DNA of 64,000 nucleotides from Promethearchaeota archaeon (GTDB lineage Archaea > Asgardarchaeota > Lokiarchaeia > Sigyniarchaeales > SOKP01), in contig JAGXNO010000004.1 of NCBI GenBank assembly GCA_019894975.1, positions 61,721-125,720 of the forward strand, read 5' to 3'. The translations under genes and the position numbers were made by a program. The notes beneath the pieces are model-generated. The model saw only the letters and a list, made by a program, of their open reading frames with translations. It did not search any database and had not been told where the DNA came from. Below are positions 55,211 through 63,879 of this stretch, one piece after another. Within the stretch, counting starts at the first letter, position 1, and each line of letters opens with the position of its first letter.

Positions 55211-55765
55211 TTAGTTGATCTCAAAATCCTCTATAAAGTGGATTCCTGACACTTGAGTTTCTTTGATAGCAACGAACTCTTTTTTCAAAATAAAAGCGCG
55301 TTCTCTCAACAATTTCAAGATTTCTATTATTTTCGATTTATGAAAATCATTTAGAGTTAGTGTGAATTTTTTTTCTGTTGTATGATTAAAAAAATGAAAA
55401 TAATATACATTGAAGGGTTTTAGTCGAAGTTTTTTCAGTTTAACTTCTATTTTTTCAAATTCGGACCATTGAATAAGAAATTGAGGTTTGTGAGGTAATG
55501 TAACTTCAATCTCTTCATAAGAAATTGATACTTTTCTGAGTTTTCCCGGAGACCTTGTAGCAACATAATAATAATATAAAACAAAGATGAGGATTAAACC
55601 AATACTTAATAATGTGGCGAGAGGTGACTCAGGGGTTGTAATCATTAAATAAATATTAAAAATTGCCAGAGCAGTAATAAAAACGATGATAATCCAGCAA
55701 GGCATTCTGAAGTTGTTAAATCTTTCTCCAGAGAAATCAATGATTTCTATTTTTTCACTCTCCAT
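55211..55765 (-). CDS. Two-helix membrane protein with PH-like domain
   Basis: A 184-residue protein with two membrane helices (about 20-42 and 48-70) and a soluble beta-rich C-terminal domain (about 75-184: VSISYEEIEVTLPHKPQFLIQWSEFEKIEVK, then a final helix). This resembles the bacterial/archaeal PH-like (bPH2-type) membrane proteins. No enzymatic motif is visible. It converges with the second VWA gene (6 bp between the stops). The start is ATG. Confidence 0.6.
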   Translation of the reverse strand: MESEKIEIIDFSGERFNNFRMPCWIIIVFITALAIFNIYLMITTPESPLATLLSIGLILIFVLYYYYVATRSPGKLRKVSISYEEIEVTLPHKPQFLIQWSEFEKIEVKLKKLRLKPFNVYYFHFFNHTTEKKFTLTLNDFHKSKIIEILKLLRERAFILKKEFVAIKETQVSGIHFIEDFEIN

Positions 55766-55895
55766 TTTCTTAATTTTACTTTAATTAAGTTCACATATAA
55801 ACTTTCATGAAAAATATTTCAATCATGGAAATATTAATCTAGTTAAATAAGATGTATATTTATAAGTTAATTAATCAAAGAAGTAGGTCTTTTAG

Positions 55896-57236
55896 ATGTT
55901 TATTAAAGAAGAGTTAGAGAAATTTCAGAAAGATAGACCAAAATCAGAACGGCTTTGGCAAAAAGCACTTGATGTTTTGCCCGGGGGAGTATCTCACAAT
56001 ATTAGAACCTTTGGTCTACCTTTAATTGGGAGTTTTCCCGTTTTTATTAAATCAAGTAATGGGGCATATTTGAAAGATATAGATAATAATGAATACATAG
56101 ATTGTTGGAATGGTCACTTTGCAATGATTTTAGGACATAATCCTCCAGAAGTACGAAACGAGATAAAGAAATATCTAGTGGAGGGATGGCATTTTGGTAC
56201 TAATACTGAATACCAAGTCGGACTTGCAGAAACAATAATTCAGAGGAATCCTGGAATTGAGAAAATCAGATTTTGTGTATCAGGGACGGAAGCAACTATG
56301 TATGCTTCACGGTTAGCCCGAGCATTTACTAAAAAAAGATTAGTAGCTAAAGCGAGATTAGGTTGGCACGGAGCAAATGATACCTTATTGTATGATATAG
56401 GATCCTTAAAACGTGATCAAGTTTCTCCAGGACTACTTAAAGCAGAACAAGCAGGAATTTTAAGTTTTCAAATCAATGATGAGAGTGCATTCGACTTAAT
56501 AAAAGAAAATTCTCATGATTTAGCTGCTATAATCATTGAACCTGTTTTAGGAGGTGGTGGAGGATTTCCTGTTGATTTAGAATTCCTAAAAAGGCTTAAG
56601 GAAGATTGCGAAAAGTATGGGATTCTTTTAATTTTTGATGAAATAATCACGGGATACCGTTTTGTAGATAGTTTTTTTCAGAATGAAGTGGGTGTGATTC
56701 CTGATTTAACGACAATGGGAAAGATTATAGGTGGAGGTATGCCAATAGGAGGTATAGGGGGGAGAAAAGATATTATTGATCGATCTAGCCCAGATGCAGA
56801 AAATCAAGTGCTAATAGGGGGCGGAACATTCTCAGGATATCCCCTTAGTATGATTGCAGGACTAAAAACTTTAGAAATATTAAAAGGTTCTCCCCATAAT
56901 TATGAAAGAATAAATAAGGAAGGAGAATCCTTATTAAATAATCTGAATAGATTTTTTAAAGAAGAAAAATCACAGATTAACGCGGTAGGGCATAAATCTA
57001 TGATAATGCTCCATGCTCTCTCGAAATGGATTGAAAATCCTTCAATGGAAGAGATTTTTAAATTCAAAGATAAAAAACGTGAAGCCTTACTTCAATTAGC
57101 CCTTTTTAATCGAGATATTTCAGGGTTGCATGGTTTGGGTTCAATATCCATGGCTCATACTCATGAGAATCTATTAAAAATTCAAGAGACGGTAAAGGAA
57201 ATCTCTCAACCAGTTTCTCAATCAAAGTTTAAGTAA
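55896..57236 (+). CDS. Class III aminotransferase, glutamate-1-semialdehyde-aminomutase-like
   Basis: A 446-residue PLP enzyme of class III. It shows GGVSHNIRTF, DCWNGHFAMILGHNPPEV, RFCVSGTEATMYASRLARAFT, HGANDTLLYD, LLIFDEIITGYRF (PLP Asp) and TMGKIIGGGMPIGGIGG (PLP Lys). The pattern fits glutamate-1-semialdehyde aminomutase and its relatives. It lies 70 bp upstream of a diaminopentanoate-dehydrogenase-like gene, not among heme genes, so amino-acid breakdown is more likely than tetrapyrrole synthesis. That is inference. The start is ATG. Confidence 0.88.
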   Translation: MFIKEELEKFQKDRPKSERLWQKALDVLPGGVSHNIRTFGLPLIGSFPVFIKSSNGAYLKDIDNNEYIDCWNGHFAMILGHNPPEVRNEIKKYLVEGWHFGTNTEYQVGLAETIIQRNPGIEKIRFCVSGTEATMYASRLARAFTKKRLVAKARLGWHGANDTLLYDIGSLKRDQVSPGLLKAEQAGILSFQINDESAFDLIKENSHDLAAIIIEPVLGGGGGFPVDLEFLKRLKEDCEKYGILLIFDEIITGYRFVDSFFQNEVGVIPDLTTMGKIIGGGMPIGGIGGRKDIIDRSSPDAENQVLIGGGTFSGYPLSMIAGLKTLEILKGSPHNYERINKEGESLLNNLNRFFKEEKSQINAVGHKSMIMLHALSKWIENPSMEEIFKFKDKKREALLQLALFNRDISGLHGLGSISMAHTHENLLKIQETVKEISQPVSQSKFK

Positions 57237-57306
57237 AATCGTAAAAAATAAAGTAATACTTATATTTTCAAACTTATTCATAAAACACTAAAAAATTGGG
57301 ATAGTT

Positions 57307-58332
57307 ATGCATAAACCATTTGAGATTATACAAGTAGGATTGGGTCCTATGGGCAAAATAATAACATCTCTACTACTCAAAAGACAAAACATTTTGTTGA
57401 GAGGAGTTGTTGATATTAATCCTCAACTTATTGATAAAAAACTAAGTGATTTAGTAGATTGTGATAAGGACATAGATTTAATTATTGAATCGGATTTAAA
57501 TGCCGTGCTCTCAAGGGAGAAGGCTGATGTTGTTATTATAGCCACTTCTTCTTCTGTAGAAAAGATCTTTCCGACCATTGAAAAGGTAGTTAAATCAGGA
57601 ATACATGTAATATCAATTTGTGAGGAATTACCATATCCATTTCAATATCAAGCTGAACTTTCTAAAAAAATAGATATTCTGGCAAAGGATAATAATGTAA
57701 CTGTTGTTGGAACAGGAATTAATCCAGGTTACCTCATGGATTTACTACCTATTGTATTAACTGCCCCACTCCAGAGTGTTAATTCTATTAAAGTCACAAG
57801 AATGATGAATTCTGCTAAAAGAAGAGTACCTTTTCAAAAGAAGATCGGAACTGGTTTAAGTGTTAGTGAATTTCATAGAAAAATTAACGAAAAAGAAATT
57901 ACGGGACATGTAGGATTGACACAATCAATACAGATGATTGTAACGGCCTTAGGTTTAAAGTATGACGAAATAATTGAATTACCACCAAAGGAAATAATAA
58001 CTACTAAAGATTTCACTACTTCTTATGGTGAAACTGTGCAAGAAGGGTATGTGTGCCGCCTACAAAGTAAAGCTCTCGCAAAAAAGCAAGAAAAAGAAGT
58101 TATTACATTAGATTTTGTCGCATATGCGGGAGAACATGAAGAATATGATAGCATATCTATAGAAGGAATACCATCGATAGAACAAAAAATTAGAGGTGGA
58201 GTTCATGGAGATTTAGGTACATCAGCAATGGTAGCTAATTTAATACCGAAAGTCATTACTGCTAGACCAGGATTACTCACAATGAAAGATCTCCCCGTCC
58301 CGTGTAATACTGAAAACATATGGAAAACGTAA
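57307..58332 (+). CDS. 2,4-Diaminopentanoate dehydrogenase-like oxidoreductase
   Basis: A 341-residue NAD(P)-dependent protein of the dihydrodipicolinate-reductase-like fold. It starts IIQVGLGPMGKIITSLLLKR (Rossmann loop), has VVGTGINPGYLMDLLPIVL and EEYDSISIEGIPSIEQKIRGGVHGDLGTSAMVANLIPKV. These resemble 2,4-diaminopentanoate dehydrogenase (Ord) of clostridial ornithine fermentation. With the upstream aminotransferase it could be part of an amino-acid degradation route. The substrate is unproven. The start is ATG. Confidence 0.82.
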   Translation: MHKPFEIIQVGLGPMGKIITSLLLKRQNILLRGVVDINPQLIDKKLSDLVDCDKDIDLIIESDLNAVLSREKADVVIIATSSSVEKIFPTIEKVVKSGIHVISICEELPYPFQYQAELSKKIDILAKDNNVTVVGTGINPGYLMDLLPIVLTAPLQSVNSIKVTRMMNSAKRRVPFQKKIGTGLSVSEFHRKINEKEITGHVGLTQSIQMIVTALGLKYDEIIELPPKEIITTKDFTTSYGETVQEGYVCRLQSKALAKKQEKEVITLDFVAYAGEHEEYDSISIEGIPSIEQKIRGGVHGDLGTSAMVANLIPKVITARPGLLTMKDLPVPCNTENIWKT

Positions 58333-58355
58333 ATCATTAAATTTAGAGAAAGAAA

Positions 58356-59342
58356 TTAAAATCCTGCACTAATTGGAAAATATAATATTATTGCAAGAAT
58401 AGCTGACATTGGAAAGGTCAATAACCATATCGCTACTATTTTCCATAATCCTTTCTTCATAGGAGCATTACTTGCTTTTGATAAACCTACTAAAGATGCC
58501 ACTAGCATGTGAGATCCAGAAAGAGGTATTTTTTGAATCGTTCCAATAAGCATAACTGCTGCTGTTGGTAATTGTGCTGCAAATGCAGTACTCGGGCGTA
58601 ATTCCGTCATTCTACCTAAACTTCTAATAACAATCCTCCCTAGCACTATGATACCCAAAGCTAAACCAACTCCCGTCAGAGCTAATAAAGCAGTTAGATT
58701 GAGATCTCCTTCAACTCCAAACACGATTCCAACGGCATTAGAACAATCATTTCCCGCTCTTGAGAAAGCGGTTATAAATATCACAACTAATATTATAAGG
58801 GCGTATCTGTTCTCTGATCTTTCAAAATCTTGAAATCCATTTAAATGTTTAACTTTATGCCTATTCAGTATTTTAACAACGAGATAAGTCACTACAAAAC
58901 CTACCACCGGTGATAATAGCCACCACATACTCATTCCTAATATTGTGTTCCAATCTACCCCATTACCCCCGCCTAACAATAATCCCAATCCCATAATTGA
59001 ACCTATTGTGGCATGAGTTGTAGAAATTGGAAGACCTAAAGCACTAGCTACTATTAACCAAATAGTAGTTGAGATTAAAATTGTCAAAACAACAGCATTC
59101 TGGTCAACACTTGCTGCAAAATTGTCTGTTAAAAGAATATCACCTCCTACAGATTTCGCAACTCCTTCTCCTAATAATAATGCCCCCAAGATAGCAAAAA
59201 TCGTCGCTAATATAAGGATTTGTTTCATATTTAAAATTCTTGAACCATAAATAGAAGCAAAGCTTTCGTCGTTCGCTCCAATGGCGATAGCAATAAGTAT
59301 GGATATTACCATAAATATTGTGAGTATTACGACAGGATCCAT
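58356..59342 (-). CDS. pit: PiT-family inorganic phosphate transporter
   Basis: A 328-residue permease with about ten membrane helices. The two PiT signatures are present: AIGANDESFASIYGSRIL near the N-terminus and RAGNDCSNAVGIVFG in the second half, with ALGLPISTTHATIGSIMG and LSGSHMLVASLVG. It moves phosphate with protons or sodium. It lies 37 bp downstream of the PhoU-like gene on the same strand, a common pairing of Pit with its DUF47 accessory protein. The start is ATG. Confidence 0.92.
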   Translation of the reverse strand: MDPVVILTIFMVISILIAIAIGANDESFASIYGSRILNMKQILILATIFAILGALLLGEGVAKSVGGDILLTDNFAASVDQNAVVLTILISTTIWLIVASALGLPISTTHATIGSIMGLGLLLGGGNGVDWNTILGMSMWWLLSPVVGFVVTYLVVKILNRHKVKHLNGFQDFERSENRYALIILVVIFITAFSRAGNDCSNAVGIVFGVEGDLNLTALLALTGVGLALGIIVLGRIVIRSLGRMTELRPSTAFAAQLPTAAVMLIGTIQKIPLSGSHMLVASLVGLSKASNAPMKKGLWKIVAIWLLTFPMSAILAIILYFPISAGF

Positions 59343-59379
59343 GTTATTTTCGTCTCCCTATAAACAATATATTAGATTT

Positions 59380-60048
59380 TTATTTACTTGGATATTTCAC
59401 AATTAAGCTTCGTAAAAAATCACTAATTTCTTCAGCTCTGACAATCATATCAAAGATTTTGATGCATATTTTCGATGTTAGGTATACTCGGAGAGACTTT
59501 TCTTCTGGTTTTTTATAAAGTGTTCCCAAGATATTGTATTTTGCCTCACGAGCATCTCTTTTAAGAGTTTCAATGTGGAAGCTTTTTTCGTAAGCTGATT
59601 TGAAATCAGTCTCCATTAAATTTACCATATCCACTAACATATCAATTGTTTCTTGGTAAATGTCATTAATTATTTTCATATTCTCTTTAATATCATCAAG
59701 AAGTTTAAAGGGATACACTTTAAGACCTCTTGCTAGTTCTTCAGAGTTATCTGAGACAACATCTAAGTATTTAATAATTCGATAACGATCTTCAATTAAA
59801 AACGGAAGAGCTCGTTTATCCTTATATAGAACATTGATATAACTTTCCTTAGCAAGATCAGCTTTATGTTCACATTTTATTACATCATCTAATTTCTTTT
59901 TAACAATCTTTCCATTAATAAGATCATTAATGCATTCATGAAGTAACAGAGAACCTTCTAAAACTTCCATGTAGAATTTAGTTGCAGCATCTAATAATTC
60001 CCTTCTTTTATCTTTTTTGAGCTTTAATTTCAATTTTTTTAACTTCAT
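59380..60048 (-). CDS. DUF47/PhoU-like Pit accessory protein
   Basis: A 222-residue all-helical protein of the DUF47 (PhoU-like) family: LEGSLLLHECINDLINGK, CEHKADLAKESYINVLYKDKRALPFLIEDRYRIIKYLD and CIKIFDMIVRAEEISDFLRSLIVKY. These carry the conserved E/D-x-x-x-D pairs that bind metal in PhoU. It probably controls the Pit transporter encoded directly downstream. ATG at 60048 is preferred; GTG at 60057 adds three residues. Confidence 0.88.
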   Translation of the reverse strand: MKLKKLKLKLKKDKRRELLDAATKFYMEVLEGSLLLHECINDLINGKIVKKKLDDVIKCEHKADLAKESYINVLYKDKRALPFLIEDRYRIIKYLDVVSDNSEELARGLKVYPFKLLDDIKENMKIINDIYQETIDMLVDMVNLMETDFKSAYEKSFHIETLKRDAREAKYNILGTLYKKPEEKSLRVYLTSKICIKIFDMIVRAEEISDFLRSLIVKYPSK

Positions 60049-60280
60049 TTCATTCACATAAAGAATTAACTATTGATCCATTTCAACTTAATAATCACAT
60101 TTATTATTTATTTCTTAAAAAAAATTGCATTTTCTCTTTGATAATAAATAGTTTCAGATTAAAATCGAAAAAAATATTATATAATTAGTCTTTTACCCCT
60201 TTAATTACGTTAAACAAAATCTCTTGCCATCTCTTAAAATAAAACTTGAAGATATAATTCTACTCCTATCAACGATTTCA

Positions 60281-60328
60281 TGGAAGAAAATAACGACAAC
60301 TGGACTCCTCCTTGGAGCGATTTCGCCT
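60281..60328 (+). CDS. Possible 15-residue micro-ORF
   Basis: ATG at 60281 opens MEENNDNWTPPWSDFA and stops within 48 nt. It lies in the 269-bp gap between the PhoU-like and LRR genes and overlaps the end of the latter. The two-tryptophan peptide is unusual, but such a short frame can occur by chance. Confidence 0.12.
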
Positions 60329-61454
60329 AATCAAAATAATTAAAGTAATCTAATTTTTTTCTTAATTCTATAATTACATTTTCTGGCATAGTAAGTTCCT
60401 TATTACCAGACAGAGAGAGATGTGTTAACGATTCAAGCTTTTCTATTAGATCTAAGCCTGAATTTTGTAGATTTGAATGTTCGATTGTCAAATCTTCTAA
60501 ATTTTTTAAATTGACTATGGAATCAGGAAATTTTTCAAAATTTATACGATATAAAGAAAGCTTTTTTAGATTTGGGAGTTTACAAAACGATTTCTCAAGA
60601 TGGATAATAGCTCTACCAAAGAAACCAGCAATAGCTAAATTTTCTAAATTAGGAAAATAATAAATTAAATCTGGGATGACCACTACTCCACTACAAATAA
60701 TTCTTAGGGTTCGAACTGAGGCTGCTTCAAATTCTTCACCAAAGATATTTGGGGAAGGATAATTAATGTCGAGCATTAAGCGTTCTAAATTTGTTAAATT
60801 CTCAATGCTATTTGGAATATAGGTTATCTCTTCATCAATCCTCAATTCAAGATCCCAAATCTTTCCTTCCTTAACACTATATAATAAATAGTCTCTTTCT
60901 TGTTTTCTCATTAAATCGATATAAGGAATTGGTGAATATTTTTCCTTAGTCTTTAAGAATCTTTCCATAAACAACGCATCTTCTGGTGCGAGTATACCAC
61001 TCAGGACATCGTCATCAGTCAAATAGTTTAAATACCCCTCTTCAAAAAGGAATTCTTGGACAGAAAAACTCCCATATTTATACCTTCTAGTAATTTCTTC
61101 CTTAAAACGTTGCTTTGCTGTATGGTCTCCCCTCTCAGAAAGCTCTTTTAATAAAGGAAAGGCTAACGTTCGATGCAGTAACGTTGTAGTATATTGATTT
61201 TCTGCCCACGCTTGTAAGTTCGAGCAATGACCCATGAATTCCTCTTCCGGTGTTAAAGTTTCATCTCCCATATAAATTTCAAGGTGTTCTTCAGCCTCAT
61301 CTATAGAATTAATTTCTTGATTAAAATTTTCCACTACAGGTACGTTTAAGAGCAAGTGCTTACATTGTTCAAATTCCTTGTTATTGACGTAAATAATCGT
61401 TTTTCCATCAATTAAGCGGAGAGTTATTAACTCATTTACCCGAAATTCTTCCAT
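60327..61454 (-). CDS. Leucine-rich repeat protein
   Basis: A 375-residue protein. Residues 1-190 are charged and helical. The C-terminal half has leucine-rich repeats (about 215-375), for example IENLTNLERLMLDINYPSPN, YYFPNLENLAIAGFFGRAII, FCKLPNLKKLSLYRINFEKF and LKNLEDLTIEHSNLQNSGLD. There is no signal peptide, so it is probably cytosolic and binds another protein. It is not closely like the LRR-TPR protein at 19.9 kb. The start is ATG. Confidence 0.82.
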   Translation of the reverse strand: MEEFRVNELITLRLIDGKTIIYVNNKEFEQCKHLLLNVPVVENFNQEINSIDEAEEHLEIYMGDETLTPEEEFMGHCSNLQAWAENQYTTTLLHRTLAFPLLKELSERGDHTAKQRFKEEITRRYKYGSFSVQEFLFEEGYLNYLTDDDVLSGILAPEDALFMERFLKTKEKYSPIPYIDLMRKQERDYLLYSVKEGKIWDLELRIDEEITYIPNSIENLTNLERLMLDINYPSPNIFGEEFEAASVRTLRIICSGVVVIPDLIYYFPNLENLAIAGFFGRAIIHLEKSFCKLPNLKKLSLYRINFEKFPDSIVNLKNLEDLTIEHSNLQNSGLDLIEKLESLTHLSLSGNKELTMPENVIIELRKKLDYFNYFD

Positions 61455-61799
61455 ATTTATTTTTTAGTTTCTTATGGTTATGATAGGTATATAGTTTCAT
61501 TGATATAAAGTTAGGGTCTAAAATCAATTTTTAAATTTGTTTAAAACCCATAAACAGTAAGTTTATAACCTATAAACATGGTGAAAAAATTCAGGGAAAT
61601 TGACAGTAAGTTGACCTTTATCTTAATTTTTAAAATTAAAATTAGAAGGTATTTGTTTACTAGATTTTTCTAACATTTGTTTGCGGTTTAAATTTAAGAT
61701 TTGGGATGGTATATTATGTTCTATACAATTGAAGAATTTACTAAAAAAGAAAAAGAAGATAATCCAGAAGTAAACGAGGAAAAAATAAATTAACCAAAA
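61455..61799. other. Intergenic region with a DUF2284 remnant
   Basis: No intact gene is seen in these 345 bp. They contain a short plus-strand frame with resemblance to DUF2284 (see next entry). The stretch around 61540-61590 holds near-copies of a TATAAAC-type word (taaacccataaac, cctataaac), which look like promoter-rich AT DNA rather than a repeat array. Confidence 0.4.
61716..61793 (+). pseudogene. Short remnant of a DUF2284 gene
   Basis: The 25-residue frame MFYTIEEFTKKEKEDNPEVN resembles the segment YSKHDLDAYVKKVKEKHP of the intact neighbour and the matching segment of the truncated copy at 62.6 kb. It lacks both Cys clusters, so it can hardly be functional. Confidence 0.35.
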
Positions 61800-62357
61800 T
61801 TATTTAAAACATACCAAAGAAAATCGATATGCATATCGGATAGGGGGCCATTCCAGCTCAATATTTAATCTTGACACAGTTTCGTTCGTATTTATCCCCG
61901 CCCCCGTCATCGAATGCTGAAATTTTTCAGGATATTTACATGGTTCTCCGCTATTGTAAGTGCATCCTCTATCTTCCTTGTTATCACAGATGTTACACTT
62001 TGCAGGCCAAATTACCAAATATTCCTTATATTGTTTCTTATAATTATCAAGAGAACGAGAAATTTCTTCATAAATCTCATCATAGCTACTTTTTAGAAAA
62101 AATGAATTTCGTATCCGTTGTTCACTCCTTCTTGGATGTTTTTCCTTAACTTTTTTAACGTATGCATCTAAATCGTGCTTTGAATATATGAGATAAAACT
62201 CTTTAAATTGAGAAACATGGTCCCTTAAGAAAGTAGCAGCGGGTGGACAGCTATAGGAATGATTATAATTCGGACATGCGAATTTATCATTTACGCAATA
62301 TGAATACACTTCTCGATCGAAAACAATGTCATCGAATTCAATTTTAATATAGGACAT
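61800..62357 (-). CDS. DUF2284 metal-binding protein
   Basis: A 185-residue intact member of the DUF2284 family of predicted metal-binding proteins. The N-terminal Cys set is YCVNDKFACPNYNHSYSCPP (about 20-40), and the second set is CNICDNKEDRGCTYNSGEPC with FQHSMTGAGIN after it. These Cys could hold an Fe-S cluster or a corrinoid/metal. The function is unknown. The start is ATG. Two remnants of the same family flank it. Confidence 0.85.
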   Translation of the reverse strand: MSYIKIEFDDIVFDREVYSYCVNDKFACPNYNHSYSCPPAATFLRDHVSQFKEFYLIYSKHDLDAYVKKVKEKHPRRSEQRIRNSFFLKSSYDEIYEEISRSLDNYKKQYKEYLVIWPAKCNICDNKEDRGCTYNSGEPCKYPEKFQHSMTGAGINTNETVSRLNIELEWPPIRYAYRFSLVCFK

Positions 62358-62609
62358 TGAATTAATGAATATTTCAATTCTATTATTATTATTGAAATAG
62401 TTTGTATAGTGTATAGAGACTGAAGTTTTTCATTTATTTTTTTTTATTACTTGGCATTTTCTAATTATAACAACTGATTGATTAGTGTCAAAAAAGACTT
62501 ATCAATACTTTGCATATTCCAACTTCTTCTGCTCTTCTTCTGCTATCATGAAAAATCAGAGAAATATTCTTGAAAAATAGATAACACCATCATTATATTA
62601 ATTTTAGTT
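62358..62609. other. Intergenic region
   Basis: No gene is seen in these 252 bp, which lie between the divergent DUF2284 gene and its truncated paralogue. The DNA is AT-rich with a CT-rich patch (62522-62541) and no clear repeat. Confidence 0.4.
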
Positions 62610-63029
62610 GTCTCAAAATTTAATGAGTTTTTCCTTATTTATTATGAATTAGATTTGAACGAATACATAACAAAAGAAAAAGAAAAAAATCCTGATTCAA
62701 GTGAAGAAGGTATAAAAAATGAGCTTTATACGGGAAAATTTTTAAGAAATAAATTAGAAAAAGAGATTTATATGTTCCTTGAAAATTATCAAGACAATTA
62801 TGAAGAAAAGCTTATTTTATGGGATGGATTTTGCCGAGTCTGTTTTAATAAAACGGATAAAGGATGTACTTATGATAGTGGCAAACCCTGCCGATATCCT
62901 GACAAAAAACGCTATTCTATGGAAGCCACAGGTATAGCAGTCACAGATATGGTTAAAAAATTAAATCTAAAGATAGAATGGCCACCGACTAACTATGTAT
63001 ACCGTTTTGGGTTGATATGTTTTAAATAA
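62610..63029 (+). pseudogene. N-terminally truncated DUF2284 paralogue
   Basis: The frame resembles the C-terminal three quarters of the DUF2284 protein at 61800-62357. It shows VSKFNEFFLIYYELDLNEY, then CRVCFNKTDKGCTYDSGKPC and FGLICFK. The similarity extends upstream of the TTG at 62655, to about 62610, but the first Cys set is missing and there is no good start codon there. It is therefore a decaying copy, or else a short protein started at TTG. It lies in inverted orientation to the intact copy. Confidence 0.6.
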
Positions 63030-63124
63030 TCCAAAACTCCTAATGATAACAAAAAGTTAAAAATAAAAACTGGACTACATCTTTTTTTTAATGGATTAAT
63101 AATTACCTTCTATTGTGAATAAAT

Positions 63125-63634
63125 ATGAATATTGATTGGACTATACTTCAAACTGGTTGGGATTATGTTTGGCAAGATCCTATTGGATGGTTTTTAGCAT
63201 TACCCTTACTTACACAGATATTAGTTCTTATAGGAATTATCGCCCTTACTATAGCGGCTATTATTTTAGTTTATTATATCTTAAAGGGCGTTGCTTACTT
63301 ATTATACTATTTGTTTAAAGGATTATTTTATCTATTAAAAGGCCTATTTCTTGGTCTTTATAAATTATTTGAAGCTTTGTATTATGTTATTTCAGGGAAA
63401 CCAAAGAAAAAAGACGGGTCAATACCCCAAACTCTTGAACCTCCTCCAATACCTCCTGAACAGATCTCAAATTTAATTCAACATAATGAAATAAGAGTAC
63501 CAACCTACTGTACTGAATGTGGACAGAAGATAACAGGATCTATGGAGTCTCTTTTAACTTCAAGAGGTGTTGCTTTTTGCTTCTATTGTGGTAAACAATT
63601 TGAAATCAGAGCCGCAGAACAGCCTAATTTTTAG
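63125..63634 (+). CDS. Membrane protein with C-terminal zinc ribbon
   Basis: A 169-residue protein with two or three hydrophobic helices (about 22-90), rich in Tyr, Leu and Lys, then a proline-rich linker and a zinc ribbon CTECGQK and CFYCGKQF (about 137-162). This layout (membrane anchor plus zinc ribbon) is common in archaeal proteins of unknown function. The start is ATG. It converges with purA. Confidence 0.65.
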   Translation: MNIDWTILQTGWDYVWQDPIGWFLALPLLTQILVLIGIIALTIAAIILVYYILKGVAYLLYYLFKGLFYLLKGLFLGLYKLFEALYYVISGKPKKKDGSIPQTLEPPPIPPEQISNLIQHNEIRVPTYCTECGQKITGSMESLLTSRGVAFCFYCGKQFEIRAAEQPNF

Positions 63635-63879
63635 GACAATAAATCCAAAAAATAAAGAAATTCTAATGACTATCCTTAAACTAATATTTTCTAAATATTT
63701 ATTTCTTTAATTAGAAGATCACTTTCCCCCTTGTTCTTCAAATTTTCAGTAAAAGAGAGAAAATGATTAAAATAAGCCTCAAGATAAAAAGAATAAAAAA
63801 AGATTAAGTAACGCTTTTTTTCTTGCTCAGATTTCAATAACAATTTATGAGACTTACCAATGGATAAGAATGGTATCTC
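63635..63879. other. Convergent intergenic region with T-tracts
   Basis: This 245-bp gap lies between convergent stop codons. It holds a run of seven T residues near 63822-63828 that could end the membrane zinc-ribbon transcript. No gene is seen. Confidence 0.4.
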
